Assembly: GCA_016789885.1 (NCBI GenBank)
Contig: JAEUPZ010000034.1
Span: 62,001 to 126,000 of the forward strand
Origin: Chromatiales bacterium
GTDB taxonomy: Bacteria; Pseudomonadota; Gammaproteobacteria; Steroidobacterales; GCA-2729495
Direction of reading: 5' to 3'
Length of the DNA: 64,000 bases
Under the pieces are notes generated by a model that had not been told where the DNA came from, ran no database searches, and saw only the letters and a list, made by a program, of their open reading frames with translations. Below are positions 27,338-34,587 of this stretch, piece by piece (the stretch's first letter is position 1; the number at the start of each line of letters is the position of its first letter). A program made the position numbers and the translations under genes.

Positions 27338-27962
27338 CGCGATGGGCGAGGGTCGTCATGACCCGGGCCGCCAGCGCCATGAGCGAGGGCACGGGCCGGG
27401 GCAGGGGCGTGCCGCCGGCGGCTTCGGCATCGGCGCTGTGGCGGGCCTCGTCGGCGCGCATGCAGGCGACGATGGCGCGGCTGCGCCGGTCTTCGGCGGG
27501 CAGGCGCTCGAGGTGGCGGTCGAGATGGGCGGCAACCTGGCGCTCGGTCTCGGCCAGGAAGCCCAGGCTCGGTGCATCACCGGTCAGCCCGGCCACGACG
27601 CCGATGGCAAAGCTGCCGGCGTACCAGAGAGGATTCAGCAGGCTGGTGCGACCACCCAGTTCCCGGACGCGCTGCTCGCACCAGCCGAGGTGGGCGTGCT
27701 CCTCGTCGGCGGCGTGGAGCAGCTGGGCACGCAGCTCCGGCCGCCGTGCCACCAGGGCCTGGCCCCGGTAGAGCGCCTGGGCCGCGACCTCGCCCGCGTG
27801 GTTGATGCGCATGAGGGCGGCGCCCAGCGACCGGGCCGGCGTGTCCAGCGGGGTCGCGTCATCGGGGGCGGGCACGGGGCCCATGGCCGGCAGGGCGAGG
27901 ACGCGCAGGGCGTGGTCGGCCTCGCTGATGATCCGTTCGATGGCGGTGGCCTGGCGCTGCAT
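27333..27962 (-). CDS. coq7: 2-nonaprenyl-3-methyl-6-methoxy-1,4-benzoquinol hydroxylase (Coq7)
   Basis: A 209-residue di-iron hydroxylase for the penultimate step of ubiquinone synthesis, bound to the inner membrane. The metal motifs are visible: MRINHAGEVAAQALYRGQ, DEEHAHLGWCEQR, ETERQVAAHLDRHL and RADEARHS. It replaces the flavin enzyme UbiF used by E. coli. The gene is upstream of crp, a pairing also found in Pseudomonas and Xanthomonas relatives. ubiH and ubiI are 7 kb away. Confidence 0.94.
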   Translation of the reverse strand: MQRQATAIERIISEADHALRVLALPAMGPVPAPDDATPLDTPARSLGAALMRINHAGEVAAQALYRGQALVARRPELRAQLLHAADEEHAHLGWCEQRVRELGGRTSLLNPLWYAGSFAIGVVAGLTGDAPSLGFLAETERQVAAHLDRHLERLPAEDRRSRAIVACMRADEARHSADAEAAGGTPLPRPVPSLMALAARVMTTLAHRV

Positions 27963-28067
27963 CAGGATGAAGCCATGGTGGCGACGCTGTCGCGGTCGAT
28001 TATTGACGTGCCGCCGTGGTGTGGGCAACCTGCACGGCCCTGCTGCGCCGCCACCCGAGGATCGCCC

Positions 28068-28841
28068 ATGTCCCGTAACGCCTTGCGCCCGATGCTGCTG
28101 GTGATGGCCATGACGGGTGCCGGGGCCGCGGTGGCCCAGGACTCTTCGGCGCCGCCGGCGGAGGGCCCCTGGTCCGGTTCCGTGTCCGGCGGGTATCTCG
28201 GCACGACCGGCAACAGCAAGGCCAGTTCCGCCAACGTGACAGCCCGGATCGAGTATGCCGAGGGCCCGTGGACCCACACGGGTCGCGCCTCGGCCAACCT
28301 GGCGAGCCAGCGGGAGGGCAGCACGGCCGAGGCCTACACCGTGCTCGGCAGGACCCGCTACAACTTCGCCGAGCGCTTCTACGCGTTCGGCTCGGTGGAC
28401 GGCATCGCTGACCGCTTCAGCTCATTCGAGTACCAGGTTTCCGAGGCCGTGGGTCTGGGCTGGAACGCGATCCAGCGGCCCAGGCACCGCCTCGACCTCG
28501 AGGCGGGTCCCGGCTTCCGGCAGTCGAAGCTGCGGGATGCCCCGGAAACGCCGGTGGACGAGAGCGGCACGGAGAACGACGTGATCGGCCTCGGCCGCCT
28601 CGAGTACGAGTGGACCATCAGCGAGAACGCGAGCTTCCTCGAGAAGGCCAGCGTGACCGCCGGCGAGAACAACACCTTCTATGAGTCCATCAGCGAGCTG
28701 AAGGCCGGCCTCATCGGCAACATCAGCCTCGTGCTGGGGTACATCGTCCGCCACAACACCGACGTCGAGCCGGGCTTCCGCAAGACCGATACCCAGACCA
28801 CCATCTCCCTGGAGTACGCCTTCGGCCGCAAGGGCAGCTGA
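28068..28841 (+). CDS. DUF481 outer-membrane beta-barrel protein
   Basis: A 257-residue exported protein with a signal peptide ending AVAQ. The mature part consists of alternating beta strands (SGSVSGGYLGTTGNSKASSA, then YNFAERFYAFGSVDGIADRF and TISLEYAFG), and its last strand ends in Phe-Gly-Arg-Lys. This is the DUF481/YdiY pattern of salt-induced outer-membrane proteins. A GAGG ribosome site precedes the ATG. It stands alone between coq7 (divergent) and rplM. Confidence 0.87.
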   Translation: MSRNALRPMLLVMAMTGAGAAVAQDSSAPPAEGPWSGSVSGGYLGTTGNSKASSANVTARIEYAEGPWTHTGRASANLASQREGSTAEAYTVLGRTRYNFAERFYAFGSVDGIADRFSSFEYQVSEAVGLGWNAIQRPRHRLDLEAGPGFRQSKLRDAPETPVDESGTENDVIGLGRLEYEWTISENASFLEKASVTAGENNTFYESISELKAGLIGNISLVLGYIVRHNTDVEPGFRKTDTQTTISLEYAFGRKGS

Positions 28842-28860
28842 CGCCCCCGACCCCGGGGAA

Positions 28861-28889
28861 TTGAAAATGCCCACGGGGGGGCCTACAAT
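28861..28889 (+). promoter_or_regulatory. Sigma-70 promoter of rplM-rpsI
   Basis: TTGAAA (28861-28866) and TACAAT (28884-28889) are separated by exactly 17 bases, which include a run of seven G. This is the best sigma-70 match seen in the window and lies 95 nt before rplM, leaving a leader of roughly 88 nt. Confidence 0.82.
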
Positions 28890-28983
28890 TCGCCCCCTTT
28901 CGCCCGCGGCGCCCCGCGGCCGGTCCTGGCCGGTCCCGGCGCGCGCCCGGCAATCACCCGACTGAATCGCAGGTATACGTGAC

Positions 28984-29412
28984 ATGGGCACTTTTTCCGC
29001 CAAGGCCAGCGAAGTCCGCCGCGGCTGGTATCTGGTCGATGCTTCCGACCGCACCCTAGGGCGGCTGGCGGCCAACATCGCCAGCCGGCTGCGCGGCAAG
29101 CACAAGCCCGAGTTCACCCCCCACGTCGATACCGGCGACTACATCATCGTGGTCAATGCCGAGAAGATCCGGGCCACCGGTAACAAGCTGAAAGACAAGG
29201 TTTATCACCGGCACACCGGGTACATCGGCAACCTGAAGAGCGTCACCCTCGAGAAGCTGCTGGAGACCCACCCGGAGCGCGCCCTGACCATCGCGGTCAA
29301 GGGCATGCTGCCGAAGAACCGGCTGGGCTCGGCGATGCTGCGCAAACTCCGGGTCTACCGGGGTGCCGAGCACGACCATCAGTCCCAGCAGCCCCAGGCG
29401 CTGGAACTCTGA
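28984..29412 (+). CDS. rplM: Large ribosomal subunit protein uL13
   Basis: A 142-residue early-assembly 50S protein. It has the typical [26 protein letters not shown] start, [25 protein letters not shown], and the end segment [26 protein letters not shown]. It is followed by rpsI after 32 nt in the conserved L13-S9 operon. Confidence 0.98.
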   Translation: MGTFSAKASEVRRGWYLVDASDRTLGRLAANIASRLRGKHKPEFTPHVDTGDYIIVVNAEKIRATGNKLKDKVYHRHTGYIGNLKSVTLEKLLETHPERALTIAVKGMLPKNRLGSAMLRKLRVYRGAEHDHQSQQPQALEL

Positions 29413-29444
29413 ACCGACACTGCCGCACAGCATCAGGAAACAGC

Positions 29445-29837
29445 ATGGCCAGCGAACAGTTCTACGGCACCGGACGGCGGAAGGCTTCGACCGCCCGGGT
29501 GTTCCTCCGCCCCGGCAAGGGCGACATCACCGTCAATGACCGGCCGCTCGACGAGTTCTTCGGCCGCAAGACCGCCCGCATGATCGTGCGCCAGCCCCTC
29601 GAGCTGACCCAGCTCGAGGGCCGCTTCGACGTCCAGGTCAACGTGTCGGGCGGCGGCACCACCGGCCAGGCCGGCGCCATCCGCCACGGCCTGACCCGCG
29701 CGCTCATGGCCTACGACGAGAGCCTGCGGTCCAGCCTGCGCCGCGCCGGCTTCGTGACCCGCGACGCCCGTGAGGTGGAGCGCAAGAAGGTCGGCCTGCG
29801 CAAGGCCCGCCGCGCGACCCAGTTCTCGAAGCGTTGA
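29445..29837 (+). CDS. rpsI: Small ribosomal subunit protein uS9
   Basis: A 130-residue 30S head protein whose C-terminal tail reaches the P-site tRNA. Seen: [34 protein letters not shown] and the basic C-terminus ending in FSKR, which contacts tRNA. It is the second gene of the rplM operon. Confidence 0.98.
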   Translation: MASEQFYGTGRRKASTARVFLRPGKGDITVNDRPLDEFFGRKTARMIVRQPLELTQLEGRFDVQVNVSGGGTTGQAGAIRHGLTRALMAYDESLRSSLRRAGFVTRDAREVERKKVGLRKARRATQFSKR

Positions 29838-29908
29838 TCTCCAGCCCCGGGCGGGGCAGGACGGGGCCGGTCTATACTGGGTCCGTCGGCTGCGCCCAAC
29901 GATCACCT

Positions 29909-29982
29909 TGGGGGATCGTCCAGCGGTAGGACATCGGACTCTGACTCCGAGAACCTAGGTTCGAATCCTAGTCCCCCAGCCA
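29909..29982 (+). tRNA. glnX: tRNA-Gln (anticodon CTG)
   Basis: A complete cloverleaf folds by eye. Acceptor TGGGGGA pairs with TCCCCCA, and the D arm is GTCC/GGAC. The anticodon stem TCGGA/TCCGA encloses loop CTCTGAC (anticodon CTG, reading CAG). The T arm CTAGG/CCTAG holds loop TTCGAAT. The discriminator base is G and CCA is encoded. A TATACT box at 29873-29878 is a possible -10 element. The family member (CTG) is certain; the symbol number is arbitrary. Confidence 0.96.
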
Positions 29983-29990
29983 ATGCGAGA

Positions 29991-30022
29991 ACCGGGCCCA
30001 CGAAAGTGGGCCCGGTTTTTTT
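29991..30022 (+). terminator. Rho-independent terminator of tRNA-Gln
   Basis: An 11-bp perfect GC-rich stem (ACCGGGCCCAC with GTGGGCCCGGT) around a GAAA tetraloop is followed by seven T. It starts 8 nt after the CCA end and also separates the tRNA from the convergent rpiA. Confidence 0.95.
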
Positions 30023-30033
30023 GTGCCTGCGCC

Positions 30034-30696
30034 TCAGGCCCGGTCGAGGCGCCGCGTGCCGCCGCCGCCCGCAATCAGCAGGACGTCGGCGGGCCGTGCC
30101 GCGAAGAGCCCGACGGTCACGACCCCCGGCCACTGGTTGACCCGCGCTTCCAGGTCGAGGGGGTCGGTGATGCGCAGGCCGTGCACGTCGATGACCTGGT
30201 TGCCGTTGTCGGTGACGAAGTCCTGCCGCCACACCGGGCGGCCGCCCAGCTTGACGAACTGGCGCGCCACGAAGGAGCGCGCCATCGGGATGACCTCGAC
30301 GGGGAGCGGGAACGCGCCGAGCACGTCGACCCACTTGCTGTCGTCGATGATGCAGACGAACCGACGCGACGCCCCGGCCAGGACCTTCTCGCGGGTCAGT
30401 GCGCCCCCGCCACCCTTGACCAGGTGGAACTGCGCGTTGGCCTCGTCGGCCCCGTCGATGTAGAGGTCCAGGTCGCCGACCTCGTCGAGCGCCCTGACGG
30501 GGATGCCGTTCGCTTCGAGTCGTGACTCGGTGGCCTTCGAGCTCGCGACGACGGCGGCCAGGCTCCGGGCGACCGGCGGCAACGCGTCGATCAGGTAGTT
30601 GACCGTCGACCCGGTGCCCACGCCGAGGCTCATCCCCGGCCGGATGAACTCGAGGGCGGCCAGCGCCGCCTGCTTCTTCTTTGCCGCCTGGTCCAT
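30034..30696 (-). CDS. rpiA: Ribose-5-phosphate isomerase A
   Basis: A 220-residue enzyme that interconverts ribose-5-P and ribulose-5-P. Family motifs are VGTGSTVNYLIDAL, ASSKATESRLEANGI, LYIDGADEAN, KGGGGALTREK and the ending region VTVGLFAARPADVLLIA. It starts with MDQAAKKKQAAL and stands alone between a tRNA and the lysine-rich small gene. Confidence 0.96.
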   Translation of the reverse strand: MDQAAKKKQAALAALEFIRPGMSLGVGTGSTVNYLIDALPPVARSLAAVVASSKATESRLEANGIPVRALDEVGDLDLYIDGADEANAQFHLVKGGGGALTREKVLAGASRRFVCIIDDSKWVDVLGAFPLPVEVIPMARSFVARQFVKLGGRPVWRQDFVTDNGNQVIDVHGLRITDPLDLEARVNQWPGVVTVGLFAARPADVLLIAGGGGTRRLDRA

Positions 30697-30777
30697 TGCG
30701 CACCTGTCGTTCGGGGAGTGCCGGGATTATAGGCAGCGCCGGCGCCGCGCATTCCGGGAGCAACGGACGCCACGCAC

Positions 30778-30807
30778 AAAAAAAAGTGCCCGCCATTCGG
30801 CGGGCAC
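30778..30807 (-). terminator. Rho-independent terminator of the lysine-rich small gene
   Basis: On the minus strand GTGCCCGCC and GGCGGGCAC form a 9-bp stem with a 4-nt loop, followed by seven T. It ends the short transcript that starts near 31018. Confidence 0.92.
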
Positions 30808-30885
30808 TCATTCCGGAAGTCGTCCCCTTCCTTGGGGACCGGTGCGAAGGTTTATCCCTTCTTCACCGTGACTCTTGTCGAGTCG

Positions 30886-30993
30886 TTACTTCCGCTTTGC
30901 AGCCTTCTTCTTCGTCGCCTTCTTCTTAGTAGCGACCTTCTTCTTGGCAACCTTCTTAGCAACCTTCTTCTTCGAAGCAGCTTTCTTAGCCAT
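30886..30993 (-). CDS. 35-residue lysine/alanine-rich histone-like peptide
   Basis: The 35-residue product consists only of Met, Ala, Lys, Ser, Val, Thr and one Arg. It has repeated KKKVA and TKKKA units and about half of its residues are basic. GGAG precedes the ATG by 8 bases. A promoter (31025-31053) and a terminator (30778-30807) enclose it, so the gene is a full transcription unit. Composition resembles histone H1 tails and the lysine-rich domains of bacterial H1-like proteins, suggesting nucleic-acid binding; this is inference. The low-complexity frame on the other strand is not a gene. Confidence 0.75.
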   Translation of the reverse strand: MAKKAASKKKVAKKVAKKKVATKKKATKKKAAKRK

Positions 30994-31024
30994 TACAAGT
31001 CTCCGTGTCGGGGTAGACGCGCCG

Positions 31025-31053
31025 AGTATATACAACAGTTTGCCGATTGCCAG
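31025..31053 (-). promoter_or_regulatory. Promoter of the lysine-rich small gene
   Basis: On the minus strand CTGGCA (31048-31053) and TATACT (31025-31030) are spaced by 17 bases. The expected start near 31018 gives a 25-nt leader with the GGAG ribosome site. Confidence 0.65.
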
Positions 31054-31070
31054 CAAGCGTGATGCGTTGC

Positions 31071-31730
31071 TTACCGGACCTGTGACACGTTCGCTGCGTG
31101 CATCGCGTGCCGATCACTGCCATCGATGCCGCGTGCGGAGCGACCGAAGCGTCGTGCGCCGCGCGGCGTGACGATGGCATCGAGTGCGATGTCGTGGTCG
31201 TGCACGACGAGCGTGTCGACCTGCTGGAATGCGTACGCGACACCTATAAATAAAGGCCTGCGCACGTGAGGACGTTGCCGGCGGAAGGCGAGCGTCCGGT
31301 CATACCAGCCGCCACCGGTGCCGAGCCTGTAGCCTCTCGCGTCGAACGCGACCACCGGTGCCACCACCACGTCGAGGTCGCGTGCACGCCATGGCGTCGC
31401 GCGTCCGGCGGCCGGTACGGGAATGCCGAACTGCCCGCTGCCGAGGCGAGTGCCCGGCGCGTGTCGCGCAAAGCCGAGGCGGCTTCCGCGCACGACGGGC
31501 AGGTAGACCTGCTGCCCGCGGCGCCAGGCGAGGGCGATGGCGGGACCGCAGTCGAGCTCGCCACGGATGGCTGCGTAGAAGGCGATGGTGCGTGCGCGGC
31601 GAACCTCCGGCAGGCGCGCCAGGATGCGGCCGACGGACCTGGCGGCATCACGCCGCTCGCGGCCGGACAGCGCGGCTCGCGCGGCGCGCAGCCGGCGGCG
31701 CACGGCATCGTTGGCGGGATCAGGTGCCAC
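31071..31730 (-). CDS. fau: 5-formyltetrahydrofolate cyclo-ligase
   Basis: A 219-residue ATP-dependent enzyme (YgfA in E. coli) that returns 5-formyl-THF to the folate pool. The signature GTGGGWYDRTL is present, together with FYAAIRGELDCGPAI and the basic N-terminal helix. It starts with GTG. It follows the 6S RNA gene directly, as ygfA follows ssrS in E. coli. In enterics this gene is linked to persister formation. The C-terminus is somewhat long and Arg/His-rich. Confidence 0.92.
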   Translation of the reverse strand: MAPDPANDAVRRRLRAARAALSGRERRDAARSVGRILARLPEVRRARTIAFYAAIRGELDCGPAIALAWRRGQQVYLPVVRGSRLGFARHAPGTRLGSGQFGIPVPAAGRATPWRARDLDVVVAPVVAFDARGYRLGTGGGWYDRTLAFRRQRPHVRRPLFIGVAYAFQQVDTLVVHDHDIALDAIVTPRGARRFGRSARGIDGSDRHAMHAANVSQVR

Positions 31731-31790
31731 GGTGATGGCCCGTGGCCGGGACGGCGGTGCCGGATCGGCGGCCGCCGGTTCGGAATGGGC

Positions 31791-31979
31791 GGTTCCCCCC
31801 GCCTGTGCCGTTGCAGCCCGCTGCTCTCAAACCAAGAGCAACAGGTGGGGCCCGAAGGGGCAGGGCAGGCATCCCGCCGTGGCGGTCTTGCACAGACTGC
31901 CCACAGCAGTGGGCCCCGTAGGCATGATTAAGGGTCGAGAGACCTGACAGGCCGCTGGCGAACACCGCAGTAGGGAACC
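31791..31979 (-). ncRNA. ssrS: 6S RNA
   Basis: The 6S RNA binds sigma-70 RNA polymerase by mimicking an open promoter. Evidence is position and fold. It lies between zapA and fau, exactly as in E. coli, on the same strand. The 5' end GGUUCCC pairs with 3' GGGAACC to close the long duplex, and the 5' arm has the conserved GCGGUGUUCGCCAGCGG. A TATAAT box sits 7 nt before the predicted start. Length is about 189 nt. Ends are estimates to within a few bases. Confidence 0.87.
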
Positions 31980-31986
31980 GCCGCCG

Positions 31987-31992
31987 ATTATA
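31987..31992 (-). promoter_or_regulatory. -10 box of 6S RNA
   Basis: A perfect TATAAT on the minus strand lies 7 nt upstream of the predicted 6S 5' end. TTCACA further upstream is too far (20-bp spacer) to be a good -35 box. Confidence 0.7.
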
Positions 31993-32044
31993 CGGGTAAC
32001 CGGGGCCGCCGATGTGAACGGTGCCCCGCGTGCAGGGCTTGCCG

Positions 32045-32359
32045 TCAGAGTTCGAGCTGGCGCCCGTCCTGCAATGCACTCTCGACCCGTTCACGGATGG
32101 CCTGCAGGCGCAGCTTGGCCTCGCCCTCGAGCAGGTCGCCCTTGGCGCGGGACCGCAGCAGTTCGTTCGCCATGTTCAGGGCCGCCATCACGGCGATGCG
32201 GTCGAGGCCCACCACTTTGCCGGTGTCGCGGATCTCGCGCATGCGCGCGTTCAGGAACTCCGCCGAGTCGAGCAGCGCGTTGCGCTCCGCGGCCGGGCAG
32301 GCGATCTGGTATTCCTTTTCGAGGATCCGGATGGTGACCTGGGCGATGCCGTTGGTCAC
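32045..32359 (-). CDS. zapA: Cell division protein ZapA
   Basis: A 104-residue protein that cross-links FtsZ filaments. It has the N-terminal beta/alpha head (VTIRILEKEYQIACPAAERNALL) and a C-terminal coiled coil. GTG is the start and overlaps the stop of the upstream gene by 4 nt. The order zapB-like, zapA, 6S RNA, fau is conserved in Gammaproteobacteria. Confidence 0.93.
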   Translation of the reverse strand: MTNGIAQVTIRILEKEYQIACPAAERNALLDSAEFLNARMREIRDTGKVVGLDRIAVMAALNMANELLRSRAKGDLLEGEAKLRLQAIRERVESALQDGRQLEL

Positions 32360-32586
32360 GAGCCGTGCTCCATGGCCTTGAGGCGGCCGACCATGGCCTC
32401 GACGCGGGAGCGGACCTGTTCGTTCTTCTGCAGCAGGCTGGCCCGCTCGCCCATCAGGCTCTCCTGGCGGGCCCGCAGCGACCGGTTCTCTTCCTTCAGC
32501 TGGTTGCAGGTCATGACCAGCTCGTCGACGCGCCGTTCGAGGCGCTCGAGCTCGCGGGCGAACGAGAGGTCAGACAGGTCGCGCAT
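32356..32586 (-). CDS. Small ZapB-like coiled-coil protein (TIGR02449 type)
   Basis: A 76-residue protein made almost entirely of one coiled coil (ELERLERRVDELVMTCNQLKE onward), with heptad Leu/Val spacing. Proteins of this type precede zapA in many Gammaproteobacteria and are presumed division factors. The predicted promoter ends 6-7 nt before the ATG, so the mRNA seems to be leaderless. Confidence 0.82.
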   Translation of the reverse strand: MRDLSDLSFARELERLERRVDELVMTCNQLKEENRSLRARQESLMGERASLLQKNEQVRSRVEAMVGRLKAMEHGS

Positions 32587-32593
32587 GCCAGAG

Positions 32594-32623
32594 ATAGTAG
32601 GGTCCGGCCGCGGCGGGGGTCAA
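32594..32623 (-). promoter_or_regulatory. Promoter of the zapB-like/zapA operon
   Basis: On the minus strand TTGACC (32618-32623) and TACTAT (32594-32599) are spaced by 18 bases. The predicted start point is at or next to the A of the start codon at 32586. Confidence 0.6.
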
Positions 32624-32695
32624 ATGCGGCCGGCCGTGGCCCGATGGTAGGATGCCGGCCATCCTGCCGCTGCTGTAAAAAGCTCCGACGATCCC

Positions 32696-33262
32696 GTGAC
32701 CCAGGGCGAAACCATCCCGTTCAGCGCGGTCGCCAGCGCCCTGCGAGACTCGGGCGCACGGGTCGATGCCGCCGAGGCCCATGGCAGCCTCTGTGCCATG
32801 ACCTGCCTGCTGGGTCCAGCGGCCGAGGAGGCCTGGCTCGGCGAGACCCTGGGCGGCAAGGCACCTGCCGGTGGCGCGCCCGACGTGCTGCGCAGCCTCG
32901 CCCGGACCACCGGCGCCTCGCTCGCGGCCGGTGACATGAGCCTCGTGCTGGTGCTGCCGCCCGAGGACGCCCCCATCGACGCCCGCGCCCAGGGCCTCGC
33001 GGAGTGGTGCCACGGCTTCGGCCACGGGCTCGCGGCCGCCGGGTTCGACCGCATCGGTGCGGCCGCCGCCGCTCCCGTGGTCCGCGAGGTGCTCGACGAC
33101 TTCGCTGAACTGGCCCGGGCCGGCGTCGATGCCGGTGATGTCGGCGAGGCCGGTGAGGACGCGTGGAGCGAGTTGGTGGAGTTCGTGCGCGTCAGCGTGC
33201 AGCTGGTCTTCGACGAGCTGGCGGATGCCCGCGGCGATGTCCCGCCGCCGGTCCTCCACTAG
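32696..33262 (+). CDS. ygfB: UPF0149 family protein YgfB
   Basis: A 188-residue helical protein with the UPF0149 pattern: DAAEAHGSLCAMTCLLG, GLAEWCHGFGHGL and VLDDFAELARAG. It starts with GTG. In Pseudomonas a YgfB homologue affects beta-lactam resistance through AmpR/AlpA regulation. It starts the conserved run ygfB-pepP-ubiH-ubiI. Confidence 0.92.
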   Translation: MTQGETIPFSAVASALRDSGARVDAAEAHGSLCAMTCLLGPAAEEAWLGETLGGKAPAGGAPDVLRSLARTTGASLAAGDMSLVLVLPPEDAPIDARAQGLAEWCHGFGHGLAAAGFDRIGAAAAAPVVREVLDDFAELARAGVDAGDVGEAGEDAWSELVEFVRVSVQLVFDELADARGDVPPPVLH

Positions 33263-33274
33263 CCAGGTGCCGCC

Positions 33275-34585
33275 GTGAATCCCCGCGAGTTCGCCCGCCG
33301 GCGCCGGCAGCTGATCCGCATGATGGGCCGCGACACCCTGGCCATCCTGCCCGCCGCGCCTCCGCGGCTGCGCAACCGCGACGTCCAGTACCCGTATCGC
33401 CAGGACAGCGACTTCTATTACCTGACCGGCTTCGGGGAGCCCGAGGCCATCGCGCTGCTCCTGCCCGGCCGGGGCCGCGGCGAGTACGTGCTCTTCTGCC
33501 GCGAGCGCGACGCCGAGCGTGAGACCTGGGACGGTGCCCGGGCAGGGCCTGCGCGCGCCGTCAGCGAATACGGGGCCGACGAGGCGTTTCCCATCGCCGC
33601 TGCCGACGACCTGGTGCCCCGGCTGCTCGCCGGCTGTGAGCGCGTTTACTACACCATGGGGGCCCACCCTGAGTTCGACCAGCGCGTCGTCGGCTGGGTC
33701 ACGTCGCTCCGCGCCCACGGTGCCGGCGTGCAGGCCCCGGACCAGCTGGTCACCCTCGACCACCTGCTCCACGACCTGCGCCTCTACAAGAGCCGCGACG
33801 AGGCCCAGGCCATGCGCCGCGCGGCGCGCATCGGCATGCAGGCCCACCGGCGTGCGATGGCGGTCTGCCGCCCCGGCCTCTACGAGTACCAGGTCGAAGC
33901 CGAGTTCCTGCACGAGTTCCGCAGCCATGGCGCGCGGCCGTCGTACCTGCCCATCGTCGGCTCGGGGCCCAACACCTGCGTGCTCCACTACCACGCCAAC
34001 GACCGGCAGCTGCGCGACGGCGACCTGCTGCTGGTGGACGCGGGGTGCGAATACGACTACTACGCGTCGGACATCACGCGCACGTACCCGGTCAACGGGC
34101 GGTTCACCCCGGAGCAGCGCGCCATCTATGAGGTGGTGCTCGAGGCCCACGCGGCGGCCATCGCCGCCGTCGGTCCCGGCCGCTCCTGGGGCGAGCCCCA
34201 CGATGCGGCCGTACGCGCCGTGGCCCGCGGCCTGCGCCGGCTCGGCCTGCTGGACGGCACGCCCGCGTCCATCGTCCGCAGCGGCAGCTACAAGCCGTTC
34301 TTCATGCACCGGACCGGCCACTGGCTCGGCATGGACGTGCACGACGTGGGCGACTACAAGGTCGCCGACGAGTGGCGGGTTCTCGAACCCGGCATGGCCC
34401 TGACGGTGGAGCCCGGCATCTACATTCCCGAAGGGATGAAGGGCGTGCCGAAGCAGTGGTGGGGGATCGGCGTGCGCATCGAGGATGACGTGCTCGTCAC
34501 GGCCGACGGTGCCGAGCTGCTCACGGCCGACCTCCCGCGGGACCCCGACGCCATCGAGGCGCTGATCGGCGCCATGGCTGCCTGA
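33275..34585 (+). CDS. pepP: Xaa-Pro aminopeptidase
   Basis: A 436-residue dimanganese peptidase that removes N-terminal residues before proline. The pita-bread fold metal ligands are visible: DAGCEYDYYASDITRTYP, HRTGHWLGMDVHDVG, TVEPGIYIP and VRIEDDVLVT. The N-terminal domain includes FYYLTGFGEPEAI. It begins 12 nt after ygfB and ends 2 nt before ubiH. Confidence 0.96.
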   Translation: MNPREFARRRRQLIRMMGRDTLAILPAAPPRLRNRDVQYPYRQDSDFYYLTGFGEPEAIALLLPGRGRGEYVLFCRERDAERETWDGARAGPARAVSEYGADEAFPIAAADDLVPRLLAGCERVYYTMGAHPEFDQRVVGWVTSLRAHGAGVQAPDQLVTLDHLLHDLRLYKSRDEAQAMRRAARIGMQAHRRAMAVCRPGLYEYQVEAEFLHEFRSHGARPSYLPIVGSGPNTCVLHYHANDRQLRDGDLLLVDAGCEYDYYASDITRTYPVNGRFTPEQRAIYEVVLEAHAAAIAAVGPGRSWGEPHDAAVRAVARGLRRLGLLDGTPASIVRSGSYKPFFMHRTGHWLGMDVHDVGDYKVADEWRVLEPGMALTVEPGIYIPEGMKGVPKQWWGIGVRIEDDVLVTADGAELLTADLPRDPDAIEALIGAMAA

Positions 34586-34587
34586 GC

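Noticed and set aside
29909..30022. tRNA-Gln as an integration site for a mobile element
   Set aside because: No integrase and no repeat of the tRNA 3' end were seen nearby; the terminator directly follows the tRNA.
30875..31171. Plus-strand frame rich in Phe/Leu opposite the lysine-rich gene
   Set aside because: It is the antisense of Lys codons. The minus-strand gene has promoter, ribosome site and terminator, while this frame has none.
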